64,000 bases of DNA from JAGWJU01 sp035533295 (lineage in GTDB: Bacteria; Elusimicrobiota; Elusimicrobia; UBA1565; UBA9628): positions 1-64,000 of the forward strand of contig DATLUA010000012.1 of assembly GCA_035533295.1 (NCBI GenBank). The letters are read 5' to 3'. This document shows, piece by piece, positions 49,455 through 57,065 of the stretch. The notes under the pieces are model-generated. The model did not search any database and was not told where the DNA came from. It saw nothing but the letters and a program-made list of their open reading frames with translations. The position numbers and the translations under genes are program-made. How positions within the stretch are numbered: the first letter of the stretch is position 1; each line of letters begins with the position of its first letter.

Positions 49455-50588
49455 ATGAGACCAAGAATCGTGGTCGTCATCGGCACAAGGCCCGAGGCGA
49501 TTAAGCTCGCGCCGGTCGTGCGCGAATTCTTGCTGCAAGGCGGCTTTAAGACCGAACTCGTGGCCTTGGCCCAGCACCGGGCGATGCTGGACCAAGCGCT
49601 GCGCGCCTTTGGCCTTCCCCGGCCAAGCTTCGACTTTGACCTCATGCGCGGGGACCAGTCGCCCAATGACGTTTTGCGGCGGACTGTCGGCGCGATGGCG
49701 GCGTTTTTGCGCCGGCGGCGTCCGGACATGCTCGTTGTCCAGGGGGACACGACCGCCGCCGCGGGGGCGGCCTTGGCGGCGTTCAACGAGAAGGTCCCCA
49801 TCGCGCACGTCGAAGCCGGCTTGCGCACGCGCGATTTCGAGAATCCTTTTCCCGAAGAAGGCAATCGGGTGCTTATTGACCATCTCGCGGCGCTGTGCTT
49901 CGCCCCGACCGCAGGCGCCCGAAAAAACCTTTTGCGGGAGGGCATCGCGCCGGCTAAAATCATCGTGACGGGAAACACCGCCGTCGACGCGGTCAAGTGG
50001 GGCATCGCCTTAACCGGAAACCGGAAGAACGCTCCATGGGAGAAACTGGGCGCGGCCGGAAGCGGCGGCAGGCTGATTCTGGTGACCCTCCATCGCAGGG
50101 AAAGTTTCGGCGATCCGCTTGGGAATATCGCGCGGGGCCTCAAGAAAGCTCTCGATGAGCACCCGGACGTCCTAGCTTTTTATCCCGTTCATCCCAACCC
50201 CAATGTCCGACGGGCCGCTAAATCCTATTTCAGGCATCCGCGGATTGTTTTGGGCGAGCCGCTGGGCTATCCGGATTTCCTGGCCCTTATGCGCCGCTCT
50301 TACGCGATTTTGAGCGATTCCGGGGGGATTCAAGAGGAGGCTCCTGTCCTGCGCAAGCCCCTGCTCGTGGCGCGGGAAACAACGGAACGCCCCGAGATCC
50401 TCTTGGCCGGGGGCGTTCTTGTCGGCAGAAGCAGCCGCTCAATCGCGTCCGGGCTTAATAGGGTGCTGGATGATCGCGCGCTCTATAAGCGCCTGTCTTC
50501 CGGCAAGAATCCCTTCGGGGATGGCCGCGCGGCCCGGCGCATCGCCGCGGCCGTCTCCCGCTATTTAAGAGGCGGGCGGCGTTCATGA
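49455..50588 (+). CDS. wecB: UDP-N-acetylglucosamine 2-epimerase (non-hydrolysing)
   Basis: 377 residues. IGTRPEAIKLAPVV at the N-terminus is the family signature. Active-site positions are visible in VQGDTTAA (Asp), HVEAGLRT (Glu), FPEEGNRVLID (Glu) and LHRRESFG (His). SDSGGIQEEAPVL and ARETTERPE bind UDP. It makes UDP-ManNAc, a precursor of enterobacterial-common-antigen-like glycans and other surface polymers. It begins a new transcription unit after the terminator at 49350 and is coupled to the next gene by ATGA. Confidence 0.95.
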   Translation: MRPRIVVVIGTRPEAIKLAPVVREFLLQGGFKTELVALAQHRAMLDQALRAFGLPRPSFDFDLMRGDQSPNDVLRRTVGAMAAFLRRRRPDMLVVQGDTTAAAGAALAAFNEKVPIAHVEAGLRTRDFENPFPEEGNRVLIDHLAALCFAPTAGARKNLLREGIAPAKIIVTGNTAVDAVKWGIALTGNRKNAPWEKLGAAGSGGRLILVTLHRRESFGDPLGNIARGLKKALDEHPDVLAFYPVHPNPNVRRAAKSYFRHPRIVLGEPLGYPDFLALMRRSYAILSDSGGIQEEAPVLRKPLLVARETTERPEILLAGGVLVGRSSRSIASGLNRVLDDRALYKRLSSGKNPFGDGRAARRIAAAVSRYLRGGRRS

Positions 50589-51616
50589 CCATCGATATTT
50601 CCGTCGTCATCAATAATTACAATTACGGCCGGTATCTGCCCGAGGCCATTGAAAGCGTTTTGGCGCAGGAGTTTCCCGCTGAGCGCATGGAAATCATCGT
50701 CGTCGATGACGGATCGACCGACGACTCCCGGGAGCGCGCGGCCGTCTACGGGAACCGAATTATTTATCATCGGCAGGAAAATCGCGGCCAAGCCGACGCG
50801 CTCAATGCCGGCTTTGGCCTGGCCCGCGGCGCTTATGCGGCTTTATTGGACGCGGACGATGTCTGGCGGCCGGAAAAATTACGCGCGGTAGCTGAGCGCT
50901 TCGCGGCCAGCCCGCGCGCGGGCCTTGTGCAGCATTGGATGCGGACTATCGATGCCGCAGGCCAAGAAATACCTACATACGTCGAGCGCTGGCCCAGGAG
51001 CTATGCGCTGAGCGATTTGGAGAGCGGCCGGGCCCGGTTCGTGGGAACCAGCGGCCTAGTTTTCCGGAAAGACGCATTGAAAAGCATCCTGCCCATTCCG
51101 GAAGATTTGCGGTTCTGCGCCGATGAGTATCTTTATACTCACGTCCTTTTTGAAGCCGATGCCGAAAACATATCGGAAATGCTCGGCTTGCGGCGCATGC
51201 ATGGGAAAAATTCGTACGCTGGAACCATGCTTAAGCCGGAAGCCCTGGAAAGGCGCGTCCGCGTGCGCCAAGCGCTGGACAGGCATTTGGAAGAGCGCTG
51301 CCGGGCGCGCTCCATGCGCGTCCCGGAAAGCTTGCGCCTATCCTCGGAGCGCGAGCGGCTCCTGTGCGAGTTCTTCAGGCGCAGGCTGCTGGGCGAATGG
51401 AGAGAAGCTTGGAAAGCGCGGCGCGCTTTGCTGAACTCCTACCCGAGGAGCGGCTACCGGCTGTTCAAAAGCTTGACGCTGCTCATCGCCTGGATAAGCC
51501 CCGCAGTTTATGCGCTTCTATTTTCGTTTTACCAGAGGCTGAGCACGGCGAGGAACTCCGGCGGTCAAATCGCGGTATCGCGCGCCGAAGGTCAAAGACT
51601 CGCGCGGCTATTCTAG
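50585..51616 (+). CDS. GT2 glycosyltransferase
   Basis: 343 residues. ISVVINNYNYGRYLPEAI and VVDDGSTDDSRE bind the donor; LLDADDVWRPEKL is the DxD element; LRFCADEYLYTHVLF replaces the usual ED motif. The C-terminal ~100 residues are basic and helical, with a hydrophobic stretch (LLIAWISPAVYALLFSF) that may sit on the membrane. Cotranscribed with wecB, so ManNAc transfer is a reasonable guess. Overlaps the convergent methyltransferase gene by 9 bp. Confidence 0.87.
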   Translation: MTIDISVVINNYNYGRYLPEAIESVLAQEFPAERMEIIVVDDGSTDDSRERAAVYGNRIIYHRQENRGQADALNAGFGLARGAYAALLDADDVWRPEKLRAVAERFAASPRAGLVQHWMRTIDAAGQEIPTYVERWPRSYALSDLESGRARFVGTSGLVFRKDALKSILPIPEDLRFCADEYLYTHVLFEADAENISEMLGLRRMHGKNSYAGTMLKPEALERRVRVRQALDRHLEERCRARSMRVPESLRLSSERERLLCEFFRRRLLGEWREAWKARRALLNSYPRSGYRLFKSLTLLIAWISPAVYALLFSFYQRLSTARNSGGQIAVSRAEGQRLARLF

Positions 51617-52633
51617 GCGGGCTAAGGTATAAAGCCAATCCCCGCAGTCATGCCTTGTCAGCAAATAATAGAAGGTCATCCCTACGGCTGCGGGAAAAAC
51701 TACCGGAGAGCAAAGCGCCTTGAAAGCGTTGACCAACTGCTGGCGCCGAAGTTTTTGAGACAGGAGCTTGCGCGCGATTCCATATCCGCCGCTATTTTTT
51801 ACGCCGCCAACCGCGGCGTCTTGATATAACTCGGAAATGGTGCGTGATCCGGACATTCCGAAAAGAGCCCGCTTGAGCGAGGGCAAAAGCTTCGGCATTA
51901 AAACGCAAAAGAAGAATTGATTGTAAAGATAGGAGATTTTTAAATGTGATGATATTTGATGAACAACACGGAAGCCGTGGTTTTCCAGGAATGTCCGCAT
52001 GCTTTTAGAGGACCAGCGGGTAAAATGATGAGGTGGATAGTCGTGCTCTTCTCGTCCCCAGGGAAGAGGCCTTAGCGTGTTGGGCAGCGTGATGGCGATG
52101 AGGCCGCCGGGCTTAAGAAGCCGTTTTAATTCGTCCAAGAAACGAGCCGGCTCCGGGTGATGCTCCAAAACATCGAATAGCGTGATGCAGTCAAATTCGC
52201 CGGCGCGCCGCCGCGACAACCAGTCCGAAAATTCCGCGGATTCCACCTCGAGAATGCCGCGCCGGCGCGCCAGTTCGGTCATGCGCCGGTCGTAGTCAAG
52301 GCCGACCACGGAAAAACCGCGGTTTTTGGCGAGAGTCAAGAACCCGCCTTCTCCGCAGCCGACATCCAAGAGTTTTCCCGGCGGCAGGTTTTCGGCTAAA
52401 AAAGTTTGGAAGCGCCAGTCATGGGAAGGGCTGGGCCGCTTTTCCAGGTTCCGTATAGGCGCCGCTTTTTCATACCAATCCGCTCCGACCGATTTCCGGG
52501 GCTCTGCAAAAACGACTCCGCAAGAGGCGCAGGAAAACATTTCGTAGCGCCCGCCTGCAATTGGATCTTTATGGGACTCCAACGGAGCGGCTTCAAATTC
52601 CACCGCGCATGCGGGGCAATTAAGACGCGTCAT
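51608..52633 (-). CDS. SAM methyltransferase with N-terminal zinc-ribbon
   Basis: 341 residues. An N-terminal four-Cys ribbon (RLNCPACAVEF ... FSCASCGVVFAEP, residues ~4-45) precedes a class I methyltransferase domain: LLDVGCGEGGFLTLAKNRG (motif I), VVGLDYDRR, ITLFDVLEHHPEP and LLKPGGLIAITLPN. The C-terminal ~110 residues include a hydrophobic stretch. The ribbon-plus-methyltransferase layout is common among sugar or lipid-A-region methyltransferases in surface-glycan loci. It follows the barrel gene by 2 bp on the same strand and closes a unit that runs from greA. Confidence 0.85.
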   Translation of the reverse strand: MTRLNCPACAVEFEAAPLESHKDPIAGGRYEMFSCASCGVVFAEPRKSVGADWYEKAAPIRNLEKRPSPSHDWRFQTFLAENLPPGKLLDVGCGEGGFLTLAKNRGFSVVGLDYDRRMTELARRRGILEVESAEFSDWLSRRRAGEFDCITLFDVLEHHPEPARFLDELKRLLKPGGLIAITLPNTLRPLPWGREEHDYPPHHFTRWSSKSMRTFLENHGFRVVHQISSHLKISYLYNQFFFCVLMPKLLPSLKRALFGMSGSRTISELYQDAAVGGVKNSGGYGIARKLLSQKLRRQQLVNAFKALCSPVVFPAAVGMTFYYLLTRHDCGDWLYTLARLE

Positions 52634-52635
52634 GG

Positions 52636-53934
52636 CTAGAAAGAATAGTTGACGTCCATGAAGATGGCGGCGCCTTCTTGGCCGAACCCGAGGTCGATGG
52701 AGCCGACGACCTGGGGCGGCGCGATGGCGCGAAAGGCCGTTCCCACCACGGGGTGCAGGTACTTGGATTGGGAATCTTCCGGGGAGTCGAAGACGGTGCC
52801 GACGCCGGCGAAGGGAGCGACCTGCGCTTCGATTTGGACGCCGGCCATCTTTTTCTTATAGACGATGAAGCGCTCCTCGGCGTTCAAGGCGGCCATGCCG
52901 TTGTCGATGAACCGCCCATCGCCGTAGGCCCGCAGGGAATATTTGCCGCCCAATGAAGACAGCGCCCAAAAGGGAACGCCTTGCCCAAGAAGCTGGGTGC
53001 ATTGAAATTGGACCGCGGTTATGCCGGCGTCTGGATTGGACCAGCCGTGAAGATAACGCGCGTCGACGCCGTATCGGTCGTAGTTGTATTGGCTTCCCAT
53101 GGACTGGACCGAATAGCCGGCATAGAGCTTTAGGAGCGCTCCGTGCGTGGGCGTGATGGTGCCGTCGCGGCTGTCGTAGCCCAAGCTCAGGCGCCACTCA
53201 TCGATATTTTGCCGCGACGAGGAAAACTGGCCCGGATACGTGGCTTGAAACGAAGGCAGGCCGGCGATGGGCCCGTCCACCGTGCGTTCCGCGACGAAAT
53301 GGTTCGTCGCGTAGATTTTCCAGAATGAATCGGAGCCCAGCGGAATGCCCAAGGACGCCTGCGTGCGGAGGTAGTCTTCGGTGTAGTTGGTCTGCGCTCC
53401 CAAGGGCGTTCCCGGGCCGATGCCGAAAAACCGGCGCGACGCGTCCACGTTGTCCTGAAACAAGAGGTCCAGGGCGATGTTTTTTTGCAGGAATTTTTGA
53501 TCGTCGTAGCTCGCGAAGGCTTCGTGCTCGTATCTGTCCCAAGCGGCGCGCAGGACCAGGTTCGAATCGGGGTTGGGATAGTAGTAGAGGCGGTAGGTCG
53601 GACTCCAGCCGAAATATTGGTTGTAGGTGACGGAGGGCGCGTTGATGTACTGGATTTGCTGGGTTTTGGGGGATTGCAGAACCCAAATGGGCATGACGCC
53701 GTAGGTCACCCCGCTGTTGGGATCGGTGGCGACGGAAGGCAGAAAAAGAGCCATGCCGCGCTTTATGGGATGAATCATGAGATCCAGGATGGTTCCGGTC
53801 GGCCAGGGAGATTCCTCCTTGTTCGGCTTCTGCGGCAGCTGCGATTGCGGAGATGGAACCGGCGTCGGCTCGGCTCCCAAGGATGAAAGCGCGCAGCCGA
53901 GGAGCAGGACCGCGAGGCCGCCCGCTTTTTTCAT
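52636..53934 (-). CDS. Outer-membrane beta-barrel protein (BamA/D15 surface-antigen type)
   Basis: About 432 residues from the ATG at 53934, which overlaps the queG stop (ATGA). The signal sequence KKAGGLAVLLLGCALSSLGAE has both a lipobox-like LLGC and an ordinary cleavage site. PNSGVTYGVMPIWVLQSP, LGYDSRDGTITPTHGALLKL and GKYSLRAYGDGRFIDNGMAALNAEERF are the hallmarks of the 16-strand Omp85-type barrel, and the protein ends VNYSF with the C-terminal aromatic of barrel proteins. No POTRA domains are seen, so it is a stand-alone barrel rather than BamA itself. Function unknown; perhaps lipid or polymer export. Confidence 0.85.
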   Translation of the reverse strand: MKKAGGLAVLLLGCALSSLGAEPTPVPSPQSQLPQKPNKEESPWPTGTILDLMIHPIKRGMALFLPSVATDPNSGVTYGVMPIWVLQSPKTQQIQYINAPSVTYNQYFGWSPTYRLYYYPNPDSNLVLRAAWDRYEHEAFASYDDQKFLQKNIALDLLFQDNVDASRRFFGIGPGTPLGAQTNYTEDYLRTQASLGIPLGSDSFWKIYATNHFVAERTVDGPIAGLPSFQATYPGQFSSSRQNIDEWRLSLGYDSRDGTITPTHGALLKLYAGYSVQSMGSQYNYDRYGVDARYLHGWSNPDAGITAVQFQCTQLLGQGVPFWALSSLGGKYSLRAYGDGRFIDNGMAALNAEERFIVYKKKMAGVQIEAQVAPFAGVGTVFDSPEDSQSKYLHPVVGTAFRAIAPPQVVGSIDLGFGQEGAAIFMDVNYSF

Positions 53935-54962
53935 TCCCGGGCTCCGGCTGCGGGCGCCGCTATTCGCGAGAGGCTCCACCGCGCCTGCTCGCTGAGCACC
54001 GGATCCGGGCCGCCGGCGAACTTTTCGAGCGTCGGGCGGTGCCTTTCCTCGCCGGAGTTGCCCATCGCCAGCAGAGCATTCCGAACGAGGCCCTTGAGTT
54101 TCGGCCGCGAGAGCGGCGTTTCCCCGTATTTTTCCTGAAAAGAATTTTTGTCCATGCCGGTGAACTCATCAAGCGGCAGGCTTTGGGGCAGGGCGGCCGG
54201 GAAAATGGGGCTCTGGTTCGCGAAGCGGTTCCACGGGCAGACTTCCTGGCAGATGTCGCAGCCCATGATCCAATCGCCGATTTGAGCCCGGAATGCCTCC
54301 GGGATTGCCCCCTTGTGCTCGATGGTGAAATAGGCGATGCAGCGGGAGGCGTCAAGAACGCGATCGACGGATAAAGCCTGAGTCGGGCAGGCGCCGATGC
54401 AGCGCGTGCAGCTGCCGCAGTGATCCGTGCTGGGGTCGTCGTGCTCCATCTCGACGTTGAGTGCCAGCCCGGCCAGGAAAAAATAGGAGCCGGCCTCGGG
54501 GGAAATGATCATCGTGTTCTTCCCGACCCAGCCGAGCCCGGCGTAGCGGGCGTAAAGCCGCTCCAGCAGCGGGCTCGTGTCGACGAAAATCCGGCCATCC
54601 GCCCCCGGAACGCGGGCTTTGATCCAGTCGAGAATTGCCGTCATCCTGCTTTTCAGCTCCGGATGGTAATCCCGGAGGGCCGCGTAGCGCGCCACCCGGC
54701 CCTGTCCCGGGCCGGATCCGCGCGGCGAATTATCGGCGTAGGCGAACGCGCAGACCAAGACCGATTTGGCCTCCGGATACCAGGCGGCAATGTTTTCTCG
54801 GCTGTCCTGGTTGCGGGCCATGTAGTCCATGCCGCCGTGCATGCCGGACTCGATCCATTTCTTATAGGCGGAGGATTCGGGAAAGGACTCGGCCGGGGCT
54901 ATCCCGGCAAATGCCGCGCCTTCTTCCAAGGCGCGCGCCTTCAGGGACCGGGAGATATCCAC
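53931..54962 (-). CDS. queG: Epoxyqueuosine reductase
   Basis: 343 residues. Two [4Fe-4S] ferredoxin-like motifs are present: CGSCTRCIGACPT and CDICQEVCPWN, with the intervening ALSVDRVLDASRCIAYFTIEHKG typical of QueG. GWVGKNTMIISPEAGSYFFLAGL belongs to the cobalamin-binding N-terminal part. It reduces epoxyqueuosine to queuosine in tRNA. C-terminal HEAT-like repeats are reduced. No other queuosine gene lies here. It starts 10 bp after greA. Confidence 0.95.
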   Translation of the reverse strand: MDISRSLKARALEEGAAFAGIAPAESFPESSAYKKWIESGMHGGMDYMARNQDSRENIAAWYPEAKSVLVCAFAYADNSPRGSGPGQGRVARYAALRDYHPELKSRMTAILDWIKARVPGADGRIFVDTSPLLERLYARYAGLGWVGKNTMIISPEAGSYFFLAGLALNVEMEHDDPSTDHCGSCTRCIGACPTQALSVDRVLDASRCIAYFTIEHKGAIPEAFRAQIGDWIMGCDICQEVCPWNRFANQSPIFPAALPQSLPLDEFTGMDKNSFQEKYGETPLSRPKLKGLVRNALLAMGNSGEERHRPTLEKFAGGPDPVLSEQARWSLSRIAAPAAGARE

Positions 54963-54972
54963 AAGGTTGGAG

Positions 54973-55443
54973 CTAAACGGCGGGTTCGGCTTTGAGGATG
55001 GTGAAAACGCGTGTTCCCGCGGGAAGGCTGACCTCGGCTTTTTCGCCGACTTTCTTGCCCAGCAGGCCTTGGGCCATCGGGGAGTAGACGGAAATGCGCC
55101 CTTGCGCCGGATCCGACTCGTCCTCGCCGACCAGCGTGTAGGAGAATTTGTCGCCGTCCTCGTCTTTGAGATCGACCCGGCATCCGATGGCGACCGTGCC
55201 CTTGGGGGTCTTTAACTCGTCGATGATTTTCGCGCTTTCAAGCTTATTTTGGATCTTGGCGATGCGTCCCATGACCTCGCCGAGCTTCTCTTTCGCGCTG
55301 TGGTACTCCGCGTTTTCTTTAAGGTCGCCTTTCTCGCGGGCTTCGGCGATGTCAAGCGAAAGTTGGTTTTTCTGCGCCTTGAGCGGATCAAGTTCCTTCA
55401 GCAGTTTTTCGTATCCCGCCCGAGTCAAGAATGTATCGCCCAT
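54973..55443 (-). CDS. greA: Transcription elongation factor GreA
   Basis: 156 residues, standard length. The N-terminal coiled coil carries AREKGDLKENAEYHSAK, whose acidic tip enters the RNA polymerase secondary channel to promote cleavage of backtracked RNA. The C-terminal FKBP-like domain has YSPMAQGLLGKKVGEKAEVSLP. AGAGGA-like Shine-Dalgarno (AGAGGA) precedes the ATG; a TATAAT at 55476-55481 (minus) gives a leader of about 26 nt. First gene of the greA-queG-barrel-methyltransferase unit. Confidence 0.97.
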   Translation of the reverse strand: MGDTFLTRAGYEKLLKELDPLKAQKNQLSLDIAEAREKGDLKENAEYHSAKEKLGEVMGRIAKIQNKLESAKIIDELKTPKGTVAIGCRVDLKDEDGDKFSYTLVGEDESDPAQGRISVYSPMAQGLLGKKVGEKAEVSLPAGTRVFTILKAEPAV

Positions 55444-55475
55444 GGTTGCCGTTCCTCTGTGGTTTAAGATAGGCG

Positions 55476-55481
55476 ATTATA
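55476..55481 (-). promoter_or_regulatory. -10 element of greA
   Basis: TATAAT on the minus strand in the 61-bp gap after birA; predicted start near 55469. Confidence 0.5.
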
Positions 55482-55504
55482 CAAATTCCGTCCCGCGCGG
55501 GTCT

Positions 55505-56212
55505 TCAGCGGAGGCTTTCGTAAGCGGGCTTGAATTCCGCCAGAAAAGAGCGCAGCACGGTCGAGACGTCCCACCATTTCCCTGTCAGAGACTTCAAGCT
55601 GCACGCCGTTTTAAGCCGCGGGGTATTGTTGACGTTGACGCCGATGCCCAGCACGAGCCAATCCACCCGGCGCGAGTCTCCGGAGGCCTCGGCCAGGATG
55701 CCGCAGATTTTTTTCGCTCCCTTCGCGGCGATTTTCATCTTGCTGTTGGAGGTTGGGCGGGCGTACACGTCATTGGGCGGCTTGACGAAGGTCTCGACCG
55801 CCGCGTATTTCGAGATGGCCGCGGCCGCGGCCGAAGCGGTCGCCAGGCTCAGTTCGGCCAGACGTTCGGGGGGGAATTTCGGCCGCAGGATGAGGGAAAT
55901 ATAAAGTCCGCCCTTTTCGGAGTTCCAAACGCGCTTCATCCGCCCGCGGCCGTTGGTTTGGGCTTCGGCCCAGACCAAAGTCATGTCCTGGGCGCCCTGC
56001 TCGGCCAAGAATCGGGCGGTCGATTGCGTGGAGTCCGTTTTTGTGAGCTTCAAGACGCAGGAGACGGCGGCCCCGGGCGCAAACGCATTTTCCTGTGGCG
56101 CGTCCGCGACTGCTCGCCCAAAACTTCCAGAATCCGTAGGTTTTGGACGTCCCGAACCAGCGGATTTTGGAAGTTCGGGACGCCCTCCGGGCTTGGCCGC
56201 GGGCAGGCTCAT
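55505..56212 (-). CDS. birA: Biotin-[acetyl-CoA-carboxylase] ligase (no DNA-binding domain), palindrome in N-terminus
   Basis: 235 residues. The catalytic domain begins near residue 50: LTKTDSTQSTARFL, TNGRGRMKRVW (biotinyl-AMP loop), VKPPNDVYA (catalytic Lys) and LVLGIGVNVNNT. It attaches biotin to carboxylase carriers such as the partner needed by the carboxylase at 1324. No winged-helix repressor domain is present. The ATG overlaps the nadC stop (ATGA), yet residues ~10-35 are a low-complexity Gly/Pro/Ser/Lys run encoded by a 54-bp palindrome, so either the N-terminus is an expanded dispensable tail or the true start lies further in (for example TTG 56056 region). Confidence 0.87.
   Translation of the reverse strand: MSLPAAKPGGRPELPKSAGSGRPKPTDSGSFGRAVADAPQENAFAPGAAVSCVLKLTKTDSTQSTARFLAEQGAQDMTLVWAEAQTNGRGRMKRVWNSEKGGLYISLILRPKFPPERLAELSLATASAAAAAISKYAAVETFVKPPNDVYARPTSNSKMKIAAKGAKKICGILAEASGDSRRVDWLVLGIGVNVNNTPRLKTACSLKSLTGKWWDVSTVLRSFLAEFKPAYESLR
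56122..56175. repeat. 54-bp interrupted palindrome inside the birA reading frame
   Basis: Outer arms AACTTCCAGAATCCG (56122-56136) and CGGATTTTGGAAGTT (56161-56175) pair at 14 of 15 positions plus one G-T. Inside are GGTT/AACC and the central palindrome GGACGTCC (56145-56152), all with one centre at 56148.5. 23 of 27 positions pair. It could be a mobile palindromic element. Confidence 0.75.
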
Positions 56213-57036
56213 TTAATTTCCAGGCTCATGTCCAAGGCCGGGGCGCTGTGGGTGATTCGGCCGATGGAAATGCGATCCGGCCCTAGGCGCGCCAGGGCGC
56301 GGACGTTTTTTAGGCTCACGCCACCCGAGATTTCGATGAGCGTAGATGGCTTTTGCTTCCGGATGGCGCGGATGGCTCGGCGGATAAGCGCGGGCGTCAT
56401 GTTGTCGAGCAGGATGATGTCCGCGCGAGCCTGAAGAGCCCGTTCGACTTGGCCGAGATTGGCCGCTTCGATTTCAATCGTCATTTTTGGGTAACGGCGG
56501 CGGACTTGGACGACCGCGTCCGAGATATGGCGATTGAGCGACCAATGGTTGTCCTTCAAGAGCACGGCGTCGTAAAGCCCCATGCGGTGGTTTTTTCCGC
56601 CGCCGCAGCGCACCGCGTATTTTTCCAGTTCCCGCCAGCCGGGAAGAGTTTTACGGGTGTCGAGAATTTTGGCCTTGGTGCCGGAGGTTTCACGGACGTA
56701 GAGGGCGGTCAAGGTCGCCACGCCGGAAAGATGCTGGAGGAAGTTCAAGGCCGTTCTCTCCGTGGTCAGGATTTTGGGGCCGCCGGCGACTTCCATGACG
56801 ACTTGTCCCGGCTTGACCGGGCGCCCGTCCTGGGTTTTGACTTGGACGCGACAAGAGGGGGAGACGGCCAGAAACACTTTTCGCGCGATATCGGCGCCGC
56901 AGACAACACCGGGCGCCTTGGCGATGATTTTTCCGCAGAGCCGCGCGCCGCTGGGCACGAAAAATCGGGTGGTGACGTCGCCGCGCGCTCCCAAGTCTTC
57001 CCGCAAGGCGGCTCGGATTATTTCTTGGATCGTCAT
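56209..57036 (-). CDS. nadC: Nicotinate-nucleotide pyrophosphorylase (carboxylating)
   Basis: 275 residues from the ATG at 57036 (a start at 57069 would add 11 unlikely residues). LREDLGARGDVTTRFF, ERTALNFLQHLSGVATLT, DTRKTLPGWRELEKYAVRCGGGKNHRMGLYD-type segment (TRKTLPG...GGGKNHR) and LIEISGGVSLKNV are the quinolinate- and PRPP-site motifs. It converts quinolinate to nicotinate mononucleotide in NAD synthesis. It follows uvrB by 29 bp and is coupled to birA by ATGA. Confidence 0.95.
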   Translation of the reverse strand: MTIQEIIRAALREDLGARGDVTTRFFVPSGARLCGKIIAKAPGVVCGADIARKVFLAVSPSCRVQVKTQDGRPVKPGQVVMEVAGGPKILTTERTALNFLQHLSGVATLTALYVRETSGTKAKILDTRKTLPGWRELEKYAVRCGGGKNHRMGLYDAVLLKDNHWSLNRHISDAVVQVRRRYPKMTIEIEAANLGQVERALQARADIILLDNMTPALIRRAIRAIRKQKPSTLIEISGGVSLKNVRALARLGPDRISIGRITHSAPALDMSLEIK

Positions 57037-57065
57037 CGGGCTTTCTTGACCGCCGCCCCGGGCGC

